Assembly: GCA_006176705.1 (NCBI GenBank)
Contig: QRFJ01004251.1
Location: forward strand, 31,174-95,173
Reading direction: 5' to 3'
Length of the DNA: 64,000 bases
Source: Cocos nucifera
Taxonomy: Eukaryota; Streptophyta; Magnoliopsida; Arecales; Arecaceae
Shown here in pieces: positions 11,548 through 23,199 of this stretch. The notes under the pieces are model-generated. The model made no database searches. It saw nothing but the letters and a program-made list of their open reading frames with translations, and was not told the DNA's origin. Within the stretch, counting starts at the first letter, position 1; each line of letters opens with the position of its first letter. A program made the translations under genes and the position numbers.

Positions 11548-12357
11548 ATGTCTGCGTCCAACCCATTGGCACGTATCCTGGACACACATAGACTGACCGA
11601 CCCAATTATAAAGATTGGCTCAGAAACTACAAAATTATTTTGGGTTCTGAGAAGTTAACCCATGTATTGGACCAGGACCCTCCCACCTTACCAGCCCGTC
11701 CATCCACTGAATAGAGAGCATCTCTGGAAAAATGGATAGACGAAGATAATAAGGCCAGATATTACATGTTGGGCTCGATGTCTGATGAGCTCAGCGCCAA
11801 CATGAAGATATCGGGACTGCTCACCAAATGTTGGCTCACCTGCAGGAGATGTTTGGTGAACAGAGTCGCGCAGCCAAATATCAAGTCACGAAATGACTTT
11901 TTAAGGCTAAGATGCGTGATGGGCAGTCAGTCCAAGATCACTGTCTGACAATGATCAAGGACTTGAAGAGCTTGAGAAGCGCGGTGTGAAGTTGGACTTG
12001 GATTTGCAGAATGATATTATTCTGCAATCCTTGACTGATGCATATGGCAATTCATCATGAATTACCACATGCATAAACTTCAAAATTCCTTGGCCGAATT
12101 AATGAATATGCTGGTTACCGCTGAGCTTTCTATGAAAGGTTCTAAAGGCTCAGTTCTTGCTATGGAACGGACTTCTTCCAAAAAAAAGTCTTATAAAAAG
12201 AAAAAGAAGTCTGTGAAAAAGAAAAGAAGAAAAAGGAGAGCCAAAGAAGAAGGCCGATGTCAAAGGAAAGTGTTTCCATTGCAATAGCGACGGCCATTGG
12301 AAGCGAAACTGCCCTACTTACCTGGCCACCCTGAAGAACAAGAAGGAAGGTCCTTCT
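11548..12357 (+). pseudogene. Gag, element A body 2 (broken)
   Basis: Same gag as body 1, starting at ATG 11548. The codon that is TAG at 5571 in body 1 is CAG here. The TGA in the VTK-LF segment (11894-11896) is retained. The zinc knuckle CFHCNSDGHWKRNC is intact at 12271-12312. Extra defects are mostly single-base losses, for example near 11965 and 12049, which break the frame repeatedly. Confidence 0.87.
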
Positions 12358-13725
12358 GGAGGTATGCTCGTTATTGAGTCTAACCTTACGGTTTCTTCTG
12401 CATCCAGTTGGGTGCTTGACTCTGGTTCTAGTGCTCATCTGTGCACTTCTATGCAGGGTCTTGAGGATAGCAGGAGGCTGAGGGATGGAGACATGATCCT
12501 ACGCATTAAATGGAGCAAGAGTTGCTACAGTGGTGGTGGAAACATACCCTCTTCGATTACCATCTGGTTTAGACTTAGTTTTGAAAGACTGTTATTATGT
12601 GCCTGCAGCTAGCAGGAATTTGATTTCTGTTTCATGCTTAGCACTAGAAGGCTATGTGATTACCTTCTTTAAGGACCATTGTAACATTCTTTATGAAAGA
12701 AATAAAATTGCAAATGGTTTCTTATTAATGGTTTATCAGCTACATATTGATGTACCTATTCTAACTATCGAGCAAAACGTGAATGCCAAACGACCTAGGG
12801 ATAGTCCAAACGACAGATATCTATGGCACCTGAGATTAGGTCATATAGCAGAAGATAGGATCAACAAATTGGAGAAAAATGGGCTATTGAGTCCATTGAC
12901 TTTCGAGTCATATCCAACTTGTGAATCTTGTCTTCAAGGCAAAATGACTAAACTCCCTTTTGTAGGACATGGGGAAAGGGCCACAGATCTCCTTGCCCTA
13001 GTACATACAGATGTGTGCGGCCCATTTGATGTGCCGGCTAGAGGCAATTTTGTCTACTTCATTACCTTTACCGATGATCTGTCTAGGTATGGGTATGTGT
13101 ATCTTATGAGACATAAGTCTGAAGCTTTGAAAAGTTCAAAGAATTCAGACATGAAGTAGAAAAATAAACTGAAAAACCCATTAAGGTTCTTCGATCAGAT
13201 CGAGGAGGTGAATACCTTAGCCGGGAATTCCTAGACTATCTCAAGGAAAATGGCATAGTCTCTCAATGGACTCCACCAGGAACACCTCAACTCAATGGGG
13301 TTTCAGAATGGAGAAAGGACCTATTAGATATGGTTCGATCCATGATGAGCTTCACAGACCTCCTGATTTTTTTGGGACATTCATTGTTAACTTCAATCTA
13401 TCTACTGAATAGGGTTCCCTCTAAAACGTTCCTACCACACCGTATGAGATATGGCATGGTAAGAAACCAAGTCTGAGTCATCTCAGAATTTGGGGTTGTC
13501 CGGCTCATGTCAAAAGACAACAAGCGGACAAGTTAGAGTTTAGGTCCTTTAGAGCTCGATTCATATCCTAAAGAGTCATTAGGATACTATTTCTACATTC
13601 CAGAAGACCACAATGTGATTGTGAGTCGACATGCCATCTTTCTTGAAAAATAGTTTATTCAAGATAGCGGCATTGGAAAGCAGATCAAGCTTGATGAGAA
13701 AGTCTCACAAGCAACGAGCTAAGGA
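12358..13725 (+). pseudogene. Protease and integrase, element A body 2 (broken)
   Basis: The protease motif WVLDSGSSAHLC is visible. Frame losses follow near 12510 and 12720. The zinc domain HLRLGH...CESC and integrase VHTDVCGPF are intact in the segment 12530-13159. A TAA in EVEK-TEKP matches body 1, and the TAG at 13651-13653 is shared with body 1 and C. The SERRNR segment is corrupted (SEWRK). Several single-base losses between 13300 and 13580 are absent from both other copies. Confidence 0.87.
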
Positions 13726-15437
13726 CCAAGTGGAACCAAATCAGGTTGAGCCAATAAGAACACTACCTCCTCCACCTCGTAGATCGAAAAGAGTTTCCCA
13801 TCCCCCTGAAAGATACTTAGGTATTATTCAGAGGATGTAGAGAAAATGTTCCTCATAGGTAATGGTGCTCATGGTGATGATCCCAAAACCTACAACGAGG
13901 CGATATCAGATATCGACTCCGAGAAATGGCTAGAGGCAATACAGTCAGAAATTGACTCGATGCACTCAAACCAAGTCTGGACCTTGGTAGATCCACAGAA
14001 GGTATAGTACCTATTGGGTGTAAATGGATCTTCAAGAGAAAGATTGGTGCAGATGGGAATGTGGAGACATTCAAGGCTGATTAGTGGCAAAAGTTTATAG
14101 TCAACGCGAAGGCATTGACTATCAGAGATACCTTTTCCCAGTAGCTATGCTAAAATCCATTCGCACATTGCTTGACTGTTGCAGCCTATTTCGATTATGA
14201 AATATGGCAAATGGATTGGTAAAAATGACTGTTCTTAAATGGATATCTTGAGGAAGATATCTATATGGAACAGCCGCTAGGTTTCACATCCAGTGATGAT
14301 GATCACAAGGTATGCAAGCTGCAAAGGTCCATATATGGACTTAAGCAAGCATCTCGGAGCTGGAATACTCATTTTAATGATGTGATCAAAATGTTTGGTT
14401 TCATCAAAAATGAGGAGGAGCCATGTGTCTTCAAAAAGATCAGTGGGAGCGCTGTTGTCTTCCTCGTATTATATGTGGATGATATCCTCCTTATTGAGAA
14501 TGATATTTCGATGTTGACCATAGTTAAAATGTTCTCCATAAAAGATCTAGGAGAAGCATCCTTTATTCTAGGAATTAAGGTTAATAGAGATAGACCGAAT
14601 AGGATGCTAGGACTTTCACAGAAGATGTACATAGAGGAAGTACTAAAGAGGTTTAATATGGAAAACTCTAAGAGGGGTTTAGTATCCTTCAGACATGGCA
14701 TTCATCCTTCCAAGAAGATGTGCCCTAGCACACCTGAGAAAATAGAACGCATGAGCAAGATCCCTTATGCTTCAATAATAGGGAGCCTCATGTATGCTAT
14801 GTTATGTACACGACCTGATATAGCCCATACCGTGAGTCTCACGAGCAGATATCAGTTGAATCTAGGTGAAGAACACTGGACTTCTATGTAATATATCCTT
14901 AAGTACTTGAGAAGAACTAAAGATATGTTGTTGGTCTTTGGTAATGGAGAACTGCAAGTCTAGGGGTATACAGACTCAAACTTCATGTCCGATGTAGATG
15001 ATCGAAAGTCGATATCTGAGAGTCTATTTTTGTGTAATGGTGGAGCTATCAGTTGGAAAAGTTTCAAATAGATAGTGATAGTAGATTCCACCATGGAAGC
15101 AGAATATATCGCTGCATCAGAAGCTGCAAAGGAAGCATTTTGGTACAAGAAGTTTGCCGCAGAGATTGGAGTGATGCCATCAGATGCCATTCCTCTGTAC
15201 TATGACAACAATAGCGCCATAGCCCTTGCTAAAGAGCCGAGGTCTCACCAGAAATTCAAGCACATCGAGCGACGATACCACCTCATCCACGATTACCTCG
15301 AGAAGGGTTACGTCGAGGTCAAGAGAGTCAACTCTGCAGACAAAGTCGCTGATCTGCTTACAAAGCCATTGGGCCAGCAGAAGATCGAAGCCCATCTTGA
15401 GAAGATGGGACTTAGATTTGTAGCCAATTGGCTTTAG
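13726..15437 (+). pseudogene. Reverse transcriptase and RNase H, element A body 2 (broken)
   Basis: RT motifs are CKWIFKRKIGADGNVE, YVDD at 14472-14483 (YVDDILLIEND) and SLMYAMLCTRPDI. Fifteen bases are missing after YVDD relative to C, a different in-frame loss from body 1. RNase H is the best preserved of the set: MEAEYIAASEAAKEAFWYKK, YYDNNSAIALAKE, RRYHLIHDYLEKG and LLTKPLG, ending NWL then TAG at 15435-15437. A TAG near 15069 sits where relatives have a Gln codon. Frameshifts cluster between 14080 and 14250. RNase H would degrade template RNA during cDNA synthesis. Confidence 0.9.
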
Positions 15438-15451
15438 GTCAAGTAGAAGTT
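15438..15451 (+). promoter_or_regulatory. Polypurine tract of A (weakened)
   Basis: GTCAAGTAGAAGT lies directly before the 3' LTR. Element C has AAGTGGGAGAT in the same place, so the G run has decayed. It is the expected plus-strand primer site. Confidence 0.75.
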
Positions 15452-17738
15452 TGTTAGATATGTGTGCCCTAGAAGCTAGAGTTGGCTGACTCTTATAATA
15501 CACCTCTAAGGGCAAAATTATAATTTTAACTATAAATAATAAAATAGATTATTTTCTATCACATAAGTATATTTAGTGTCTGTGATACATCCCTTGAGTT
15601 AATAATAATGATAATTCATATTTTCAAGAGTTGAAAATTTAAGACATGAATTTTCATTTATTAACTCATAAAATGCTCCTGACCGTAGGATCGTCATGAG
15701 GATGGTGATTGATCCAAAAGATTAGTGTACAATCGCTTCTTTGTAGTAGATGAGTCTTAAGTCTACGATGTAGAGACACCAGAGTGAGAGTATAGGTACT
15801 CGTTAGAGAATGAGGGCACTGAGCATCACCACCTCGAGTAGTCATAAGAAAGTCTACCTTCTCATCGATGACTGACTCGATGTTGCAGTGGTGTGTCTGA
15901 TTCTTTGACCTGAGGTGCATCGGTAGTTCACCTTGAGGGTGTTATGGTTTGACTACACCATGACTCGATCTCCTAGCCATTTGGAATCCTGAGGTGTATG
16001 TTGGCTATGGCATGTTCATTGTAGGAATTGGATTGCACCAAGATGGAATCTGTCTACCTCGGTGGATGAGGAGCAGCCCTATGATGATCATGAGAATCAA
16101 GTCCATAAGCCCATGGCCATGGTAGAGAGTGTGAAATAATAGAAAGAGTTTTTATTAAGGTTTTCACATTGGACTTGAATCGAATGATTAAATCATATGA
16201 TAGAAATTAGGGTTTGATGAGTTCACCTTAACCCTAATCTGATCGGGGCTCAAGATAGAAGAACTTAATCACACAAGTAGCTGCACCAAGAGGTTCATTT
16301 TTAGTTTTGATGGGTTGCCACCATATGCTGCTAGGTGTCACTGGTGGATTTTGGGAGCAATTAGAATGATTTAGATGATCGATCATTTTAAGTTATCTGA
16401 ATCAGAAGAGTTCTGATCCATCGAAAGAAGTTTCGATGATGTCGATGATGGAGATCATGACATATCCAATTACCATACAGAACTAAACCTAACTGAATCA
16501 CACAAATAAGGATTTGAATTTGGATATCATCAATTGGACTAATCAAGTTTAATTGATTTGAATAAGATTCAATTAGGTTCAAAGAAATCATGCTAGCACA
16601 TTATTGAGCCTAACATTCTCCTTTTTCTATCTTAAAAGTTATCTCGACTGAGCCAAATGAGTTTGTGCTCACTCAGGTACCTTTACCTGATTTGACTGGA
16701 GCTTGTCCAAGTTAGAAAAGGGTTGTCTTAATTTATGAGATAAATTTGAGACAACACCTATCATTTTCCATCACCTGCTAATTCTTATACTTTGACTTGG
16801 TCAAACATTGACCTTTGACTCTTAGACATCTGCCCATGTGTCATGCACTTATTGGAGAGCAGATAGGGGCTTGTCCCCTCTCTAAAGATTAGAAAGAAGG
16901 GGACACATGCCTAGGATGGCGTGCGCCCATGCTTAGGGATGCTGGAGTCCCATATGGATGGGACTCTAGGTTGCTTCTTGATTTCTACTTAGGTGGCCCT
17001 TGGGTATCTACTTTGACCAGTCTTAGGTGCCATCTAAGAATGAACCTATGGATCTCTCATCTGATTGGATCAGGTGATGTCATCCCATCAATCAGATTTA
17101 TATTTAATTGTACGAAGCAACGTGATTGGCCGGGGTGATGCAGCACTGCATGGCACAGTAGAGTCTATAAAAAGACCCTGTCTGCACCCACTTTTGAGAA
17201 CCTCTCTTCCAAGCTACACCCCAAGGCTGCCCCTCTCCCTTCTCCATGCTACCATCTGGCCCTCTCCCTCCTCTCCACGCCCAAGAAAGTTAGGCCTTCA
17301 GATTAGTGCGAGTCAGGCAAGGAAAGACTGATGAAAAAGGAAGAAGGCAGCACTACTGCAAAGATGACAGATGATCTTCAGAAGAAATTTTGAAGATTCT
17401 CCAAATCAGATCCAAATCTAATTTTTTAAAGAAAAAAGAGAAGAGGAAGATCTCCAAATCCAGTCTGAGTGGATACCGGTACAGGCCAGGTGCTTGCGTA
17501 GCTAGATCCAGAACCTCAGAACTTCAGCAAGATCATCAACGGGTAATCAGATTATCCAGAATCAAGATAAAATTAATTTAGAATTAATTTAGTTCTATTT
17601 TTCTTAATTATCATATCATAAATTAGATCTGAAAAGTGTCAAGTCTGATCTGGATCTAAGAGGTTATTTTTGAAATATGCCTCTCGATCCAATCAGATCT
17701 GAACGAACCTAATCCCAGGAAATCAGGATTTTCCTTCA
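15452..17738 (+). repeat. 3' LTR of element A
   Basis: 2287 bp, TGTTAGATA...TTCCTTCA, followed by the TSD TGGTG at 17739-17743. It has four W-box cores near 16795-16830 and TATAAAAA at 17166-17173. Confidence 0.92.
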
Positions 17739-18186
17739 TGGTGAAGATCTTCGATTATTTAAGACAACAAATTAACCTTATTGTAGCGAGGGTGAAAGCC
17801 TTCGGTTACCTCATCGTAGCAAGGGTGAAGACCTTTAGTTATTTAAGACAGGAGGTTAATCTCATCATAGCAAGGGTGAAGGCTTCCGATTGGTGAAGGT
17901 CTATGATTATTTAAGACAAGAGGTTAATCTTATCGTAGCGAGGGTGACGGCCTTCGATTATTTAAGACAGGAGGATAACCTCATCATAGCGAGTGTAAAG
18001 GCCTCTGGTTATTTAAGATAAGAGGTTAACCTCATCGTAGTGAGGATGAAAGCCTCTGATTATTTAAGATAGGAGGTTAACCTCATCCAAGTGAGGGTGA
18101 ATGCCTCCAGTTATTTAAGATAGGAGGTTAACCACATCCAAGCGAGGGTAAAGACCTCTGATTATTTAAGATAGAAAGTAAACTAT
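17739..18186 (+). repeat. 51-bp tandem repeats of element H, right part
   Basis: About eight imperfect units of GATTATTTAAGACAGGAGG TTAACCTCATCGTAGCGAGG GTGAAGGCCTC, with a few partial units. It continues the array broken at 1111. The spacing and the same consensus show that the two parts were contiguous before A inserted. Confidence 0.9.
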
Positions 18187-18467
18187 GAATATGGAGACTT
18201 CTAGCTCATGGATGCTTTGAATTGAGTTCAAAAAATCTTGTTCATAAACAAGGGAGACAAATACACCATAGAATCGAAGCTATTATTTCTAGATGACATC
18301 AACATCAAACACAATAGGAAAAATAAAGAGAATTAGCAAGCATCAGACCAAAGTGAAACATACAAAGATAAATGAAAGATATCATTTCATTAAAATTAAA
18401 GTTCATTACATAGGATTTTGAAGACCAATTACAAAAAGAAAGAAAAAAAGAGAGAGAAATCAAAGTC
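18187..18467. other. Spacer between repeats and antisense ORF
   Basis: AT-rich. It is likely the 3' untranslated region of the antisense gene on the minus strand. No ORF was recognised. Confidence 0.45.
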
Positions 18468-21182
18468 CTACTCGAAATCGAACTTTGGACTGTCGACCCA
18501 AGCTAATACAAGAGCATGCTTCACATCGTTAACTTTTTCTTCCAAATCTCTCCTCACCACTAAAGTCTCACTAAGTAATTTGTTGGCTCTCTAGAGTTTG
18601 TCTTCTATTTTCCTTAGTCTTTTCCTCAAAATTGCAGATTCGGCTTTAGCATCCTTCACTGCATTCTCACTGTAAGTGGTCTGGAACTTAATTTGCAGGA
18701 GTTTGACCTTGGTCTTCTTGTGCATCACCGAAGGTTCCTCTTGATCCTCCTCAAAGAGTTTACCTCCTCTAGATCCCCTTTTGGGCCAATCTGAGCTTTA
18801 TCTGCCAACTACTTTCAAAGCTAGGATACTTCAGTGTTAGCCGTATTAAGCTTCTTTTTTGGATTTTCAATCCGCCCACACTAGTCGATTCGATAAGTAT
18901 CATATGTGATATAGGCATCGCGCAATTGTTTCTAAAGGTCAGAGAATTTTTTTGACCAGTCCCATCCATACTCTGCTTTACTTTGGCTTTAGGCCGAACC
19001 TCTCTCTAGTCAGCCGATCTTCTTTTTTGCCTCACGAAGTTCAATCTCAAGAGAACAAATCTTAGTCATCAAGGTCCAGGATTTCTTGCTGGCGCACTTC
19101 TTGGTTTCTGAAAGTTTTTCACTCAGATGTTTTTTCTTGATGGTATTTTCTTTAAAAAACTGCTTCGAGGATTGGCAAAGATTCTTTATTTTGATAGCAG
19201 CCTCAACATCATTCTTTTTTGATTTACAAAGCTCTCCTCAACTTTCTTCAATTTTTTTACTAAGATGGCAAACTTTCTTTTTTAATTCTTTATTAATAGC
19301 CTTCAAGGAAATCCCCTGAGGTAGAGGTTCAGCATCAATGGGAGACTGCGTTAATACACAAAAATGTCATGACACAATGGTATGGCAAAAAAGTTCATTT
19401 TCATTACTAAAAATATTTTGAATATAGGAATAGATAAAAAGAAAAAAAAGAGTATAACTATAGAAAGCCTCCAATCTCTAGAGGAGGAACAGTGGATGAG
19501 CTCGACGCAGCTTCAGTAGCCTCAAGCTCTTGGGCAGGCTTGGAAGTCATGGTGGGAAGCTCGACGTAAGGTAAATTGGTGGCAATGGTGGAAGGTCCGG
19601 CTTCATCATCAGAGAACTCTCCCATCTAGAAATTGAGATTAAGCTTGAGAAATTTTTTAGCCATCCTCTCATGGCAGACCTCAAACCCTTTAAGGAAGGT
19701 CTCCTAGGTGAAGGCTATTTTGATGTCCTCCATTACCTTAGAGGACTTGGGGGCCTTGACGGCCCGCTCCTTCTCTACACCAACCTCCTCCTTAACCTTT
19801 TCTTGCTTGTTCTCTTCCAAGGTGAAGACAGCTCTCAATTCTGCCGATGTTTGCTCCTCCTTTCTAAGTTTTTCTTGGAGGTGACTAACTTTGACTGATT
19901 AAGCTTCCTTCAAATGCCTGACCTCCACCTGGGCCTCTTAGATAGCTTTTGAAGCCTCAGTCTTGCAAAGGTTCGTCACTTCTGCATGGGCATATAGATA
20001 ATGCCCCAACTACAAATAACAAGATACAAGTTATGGCTTAAAGATTCATTGATGTTCAATCTGGCATAAGGGAGAAGTTGATTACCTCGAGGAAGACTGC
20101 AAAAGATTCTCTAATCCTTTCCTTATCATCTATATGAGCCATCTTTTCAAAAATGTGTGGAAGGATGCATCCTTCCATCAAGGATTGGATGACCTCCCAA
20201 TCGTTCAGAGAGCCCTACTTTCGGTTGGAGTTCTCACCACTAGATCCTCTGGTTCTCCTAACTCTTTTGGTGGTGGTCTTCTTTTTCTTCACCATCCTTT
20301 CCTGCTTAGGAAGCACGAAAGCAGCCGCATTGTTGGGTGAGGTCGAGCTTGGGGCTACCGCAGTTAAGGGAATAGGTTTGGCTTGGGTCTGCACGGCCGA
20401 AATTTGATCTATGGCCCTTGCCCACTTCGATGGCTCTCCCAAAGAACCATCCTTTCTCTTAAGAGTTTTAATTCCTTAGGATAGCTGAACTAGCTCTTCC
20501 AGAGTCATTTCTATAGCAAAAAAAAAAAAGAAAACCCTAAGGTCAGAAGAAAGAATAACACATAGCTAGCAAAATGTGAAAATGAAGGAGCTCGGTAGTT
20601 TCTTAATTTACTAATCGAGTCGAGGTCCTCTCTTTCAAACTCGGGAGCTCGGCGAATGGAGTCTCTCAACTACCCTCAAGGAGGAAGCCCTAGTTCGAAA
20701 GAAGGATAGGAGATAGAAAAATTTTTTCTTCCAGTTGTAAATGAAACAAGGAGCATGCTTGAGCAACTCCTTCTTATTGAATAGGGGGGATAGATCCCAC
20801 CAATCCTTGGTAGTACGATGATGCTTGAAAGTAAAGTAATTATGAAACAAGAAAATTGACGGATGGAATTCGGCTGATATGCAAAGAGAGAGAAAACTTA
20901 TAATAAATCTAAATGAGTTTGGAGCCATTGAGGCGAAGGAGATTTTAAAAATCATAAAAGGGCTATAATGAAAGAGTGGATTGGAAGTCAAAATTCAGCA
21001 TGAAGAGCCTCAATATATAAGCAGAAGAGACTTGAGGGAGGGGCACAAGCTCGATCGCTCGGTTCGGGAAGCTCCAGTTCATATTCAGGAGGAATTTGAT
21101 ACTGGATCCTTATGAAAGAAAGATCTTCGGGATGTACACAACAGAAAATGGTCTCAGGAATGAAGGTCATTTGAGGTGTCAT
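18468..21182 (-). pseudogene. Antisense ORF of element H (putative gypsy type transposon / Transposase_28-like)
   Basis: Coding sense is opposite to the element. From ATG at 21182 it reads MTPQMTFIPE, then YELELPEPSDRACAPPSS and LYIEALHAEF. After a frame break it reads PNSFRFIISFLSLC and TTKDWWDLSP. This pattern (a short acidic/proline entry, 'L-P-x-H-S-F', 'A-P-N-S-x-R') is that of the Pfam family named putative gypsy type transposon, found antisense in Tat elements. A T-rich stretch ending in AG near 20510 looks like an intron end. Downstream come a Lys/Arg-rich segment (MVKKKKTTTKRVRR), an acidic block (EDIKIAFT, FEVCHERMAKKF) and a long Lys/Glu coiled-coil region (about 19330-18480) ending SPKFDFE and TAG. 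There are many stops in the last part. Function is unknown even in intact relatives. Confidence 0.6.
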
Positions 21183-21905
21183 AATAGATTTGGCAGTTTT
21201 CTTAAGACTAGGATCTAGCAAGTTCAGGTGAGCCGAACTCCTAGAATCAAAGGAGCAAGATACTTCTCAAGATATTTGGATCAAATCTAACTAGAAAAAT
21301 CCTCAAAAAATTAGAAGAAAAAGGTTATAAAATCTTGAAAAGAACCTAAGAGGATCAGTGAGCCCTTATAAAGAAGCTGAAAAAGCAAAAGCAGAAGAGA
21401 AGCAATGCCAAGAAAAGGGGTTGGAAGACTAACCTAGAGTAGTCAGAGGACTCAAGAAGGTAGTTGGAAGAGCGGAAGGCTGACAAAAAAAGGTGCCAGC
21501 GACTAGAGGAGTGGCAGCAAAAGGAGAACGAGATGCTCGGAGAAGATAAAGGAAATAGAAGAAAGAAGAAAGAACCAGGTAGAGGAAGGAAGTCGAGCAA
21601 GGAGGGGATTAAATAGTCAGAAAAAATTAGGAAAGCTATGATTGCCAATCCTCTCCAGCCACCCACCACTTGCTGCATGTCCTACTCACAACTGATGTCT
21701 GGCAAGGCAGTAATGATGTCGTACTTAGAGCACCATGATAGAAAAAAAATTTGAGTGCCGTGGTCATTTCAAATCATTCAGTCATTAAGGAAGCTTCAGC
21801 ACTAGTCGAGAAAGCCAAAACGTTTTACCTTTTAAGGTAGGAAAGCAATGGAGGACTTCAGCAACCATAATTTTGGTTCTTTCATCATTCGTTCTTTGAA
21901 CTCAA
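21183..21905. other. Spacer between antisense ORF and polypurine tract; possible antisense promoter
   Basis: On the minus strand TTTATAAG lies at 21365-21372, about 190 bases upstream of the antisense ATG, next to a CT-rich stretch. It may drive the antisense gene. The open frame at 21355-21678 (minus) is a hydrophobic artefact of this CT-rich DNA. Confidence 0.4.
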
Positions 21906-21920
21906 GAGTAGGGAGGCAAG
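21906..21920 (+). promoter_or_regulatory. Polypurine tract of element H
   Basis: AGAGTAGGGAGGCAAG abuts TGTTGGGGATAAAAC, the start of the 3' LTR. This fixes the plus orientation of H. Confidence 0.75.
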
Positions 21921-22325
21921 TGTTGGGGATAAAACAACCCTAGTCGAAGTCTAATAAGTTGTTCAAACTTGATATGACTTTATTCGATGTTGCGACATTT
22001 GTGGCCAAACTTTAATTGAACTGATTTAGCTCAAAGGGGTTGACCTTCAAGCCATGTATGTTGGATGAACTTCTTAGTGGAAACAATTCTCTCTTTCTCA
22101 GCAATTGCAGAACTCCTACAAGTCATGATGAATATTATCCTGCCGAACTTGAATAGTAAAGGGCATGATAACTAACTCTGGTCCTAATGATATTAGAGCC
22201 CAATCAAAGATTGAACCTCAACAACCCCCGATTTCATCTAGGGCAGACCTTAAGCATGGCCAAATCTCTTTATAGCATACAGCATATCTATTAACTTTGT
22301 GGTAGGAATCATGCCCAGCCGAATT

Positions 22326-23052
22326 TGAAATGGCAAGTGTGGTGCTCCTAAGTCTTGGAAGATCGTGAAGGAGTCAAGGTGGTGGCTCCTGAAGGATAGG
22401 ATTGATCAAAAATATATCAACAAAGATAAAAAGGCTGGCACACAGTCGGCTGGCTTGAATACGCAGTCGAGTTGGCTCGATCTGAGATCGAGCTGGCTTA
22501 GCCCTTATCCGAGCTAGATGTCTCAAGCAGACAGAAGACATGGTTCAAGAAGATATAGTCGAGTCGGTTTGACTTCTGACTGAGCCAGCTCGATGGTGGT
22601 GAATAGATTTGGATGGATTTTCTATTTGGTCTTGGATCGGATCTAATCCAAGGGATCTTAAGGCTTGGTATGAGAGGTCTTAAGGTGGCTAATTCATGTA
22701 TTAAGCTAGGTCTTTAGTCTAGGAGATGAGAGCATGTAAGACATGGGTTTACATGAGCTTGGGTGAGTGTTTCCATGTATAGATTAGTCGAGGAGAGTTT
22801 TTTAGGGCTGAGTCATGTTGACTCAGGATGTCTATATATATACTTGTATATGTAGATTACGGACAAGAGAAAGAAGAGAATGAATTGAATTCCTTTTCTT
22901 CCTAAAATCCTAGCTTTCTCTCTTTCTCACTCTACTGTCGTCTCGTCTTCTTATCATCTGATCTTTATATTTCTTGCTATCATTTTCAACTTATTTTCTT
23001 AGAGTTGGTGAAGGTACAAAGATTTCCACAGGTCCTAAAATAATTCATAACA
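22326..23052 (+). repeat. 5' LTR of element G
   Basis: 727 bp, TGAAATGGCAAGTGTGG...CATAACA. TATATATATA at 22833-22842. It has repeated GTCGAG/GAGCTGGCTT motifs at 22445-22590. Confidence 0.88.
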
Positions 23053-23054
23053 AG

Positions 23055-23075
23055 TGGTATCAGAGCCAGATTGTG
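23055..23075 (+). promoter_or_regulatory. Primer binding site of G (tRNA-iMet)
   Basis: TGGTATCAGAGCCAGATTGTG, two bases after the LTR. It matches the canonical plant copia site exactly over the first 12 bases. Confidence 0.92.
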
Positions 23076-23199
23076 TGGAAGGAGGAAAAGATGCCTGAAA
23101 GTTGAAGATCTTTACGTGCTGTGAATTCAGCAAGCTCCTATCAAGGTATTTCTCAAATTCCTTGGATCTGTGTTGCATTTTTTTGGCTCGGATCTAGCC

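Larger units (their letters stand above)
1112..17738 (+). mobile_element. Copia element A (Angela/Tork-like) with two gag-pol bodies, TSD TGGTG
   Basis: Outer LTRs at 1112-3399 and 15452-17738 run TGTTAGATA...TTCA. The 5-bp flanks 1107-1111 and 17739-17743 are both TGGTG. Between the LTRs lie a primer binding site, leader and gag-pol body 1 (to 8786), an N gap, a 76-base RNase H scrap, then a second leader and gag-pol body 2 (9787-15437). One LTR pair with one TSD around two internal domains fits a tandem LTR-body-LTR-body-LTR that has lost its middle LTR, or an assembly error at the gap. The LTRs look roughly 90% identical by eye, so the insertion is not recent. Confidence 0.88.

Noticed and set aside
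17739..18186. CRISPR-like array
   Set aside because: The units are contiguous 51-bp tandem repeats without unique spacers, in a plant retrotransposon.
21355..21678. 107-codon hydrophobic minus-strand frame that could look like a membrane protein
   Set aside because: It is a reading of CT-rich DNA upstream of the antisense ORF. The Leu/Phe/Ser composition follows from the base composition, and there is no family motif.
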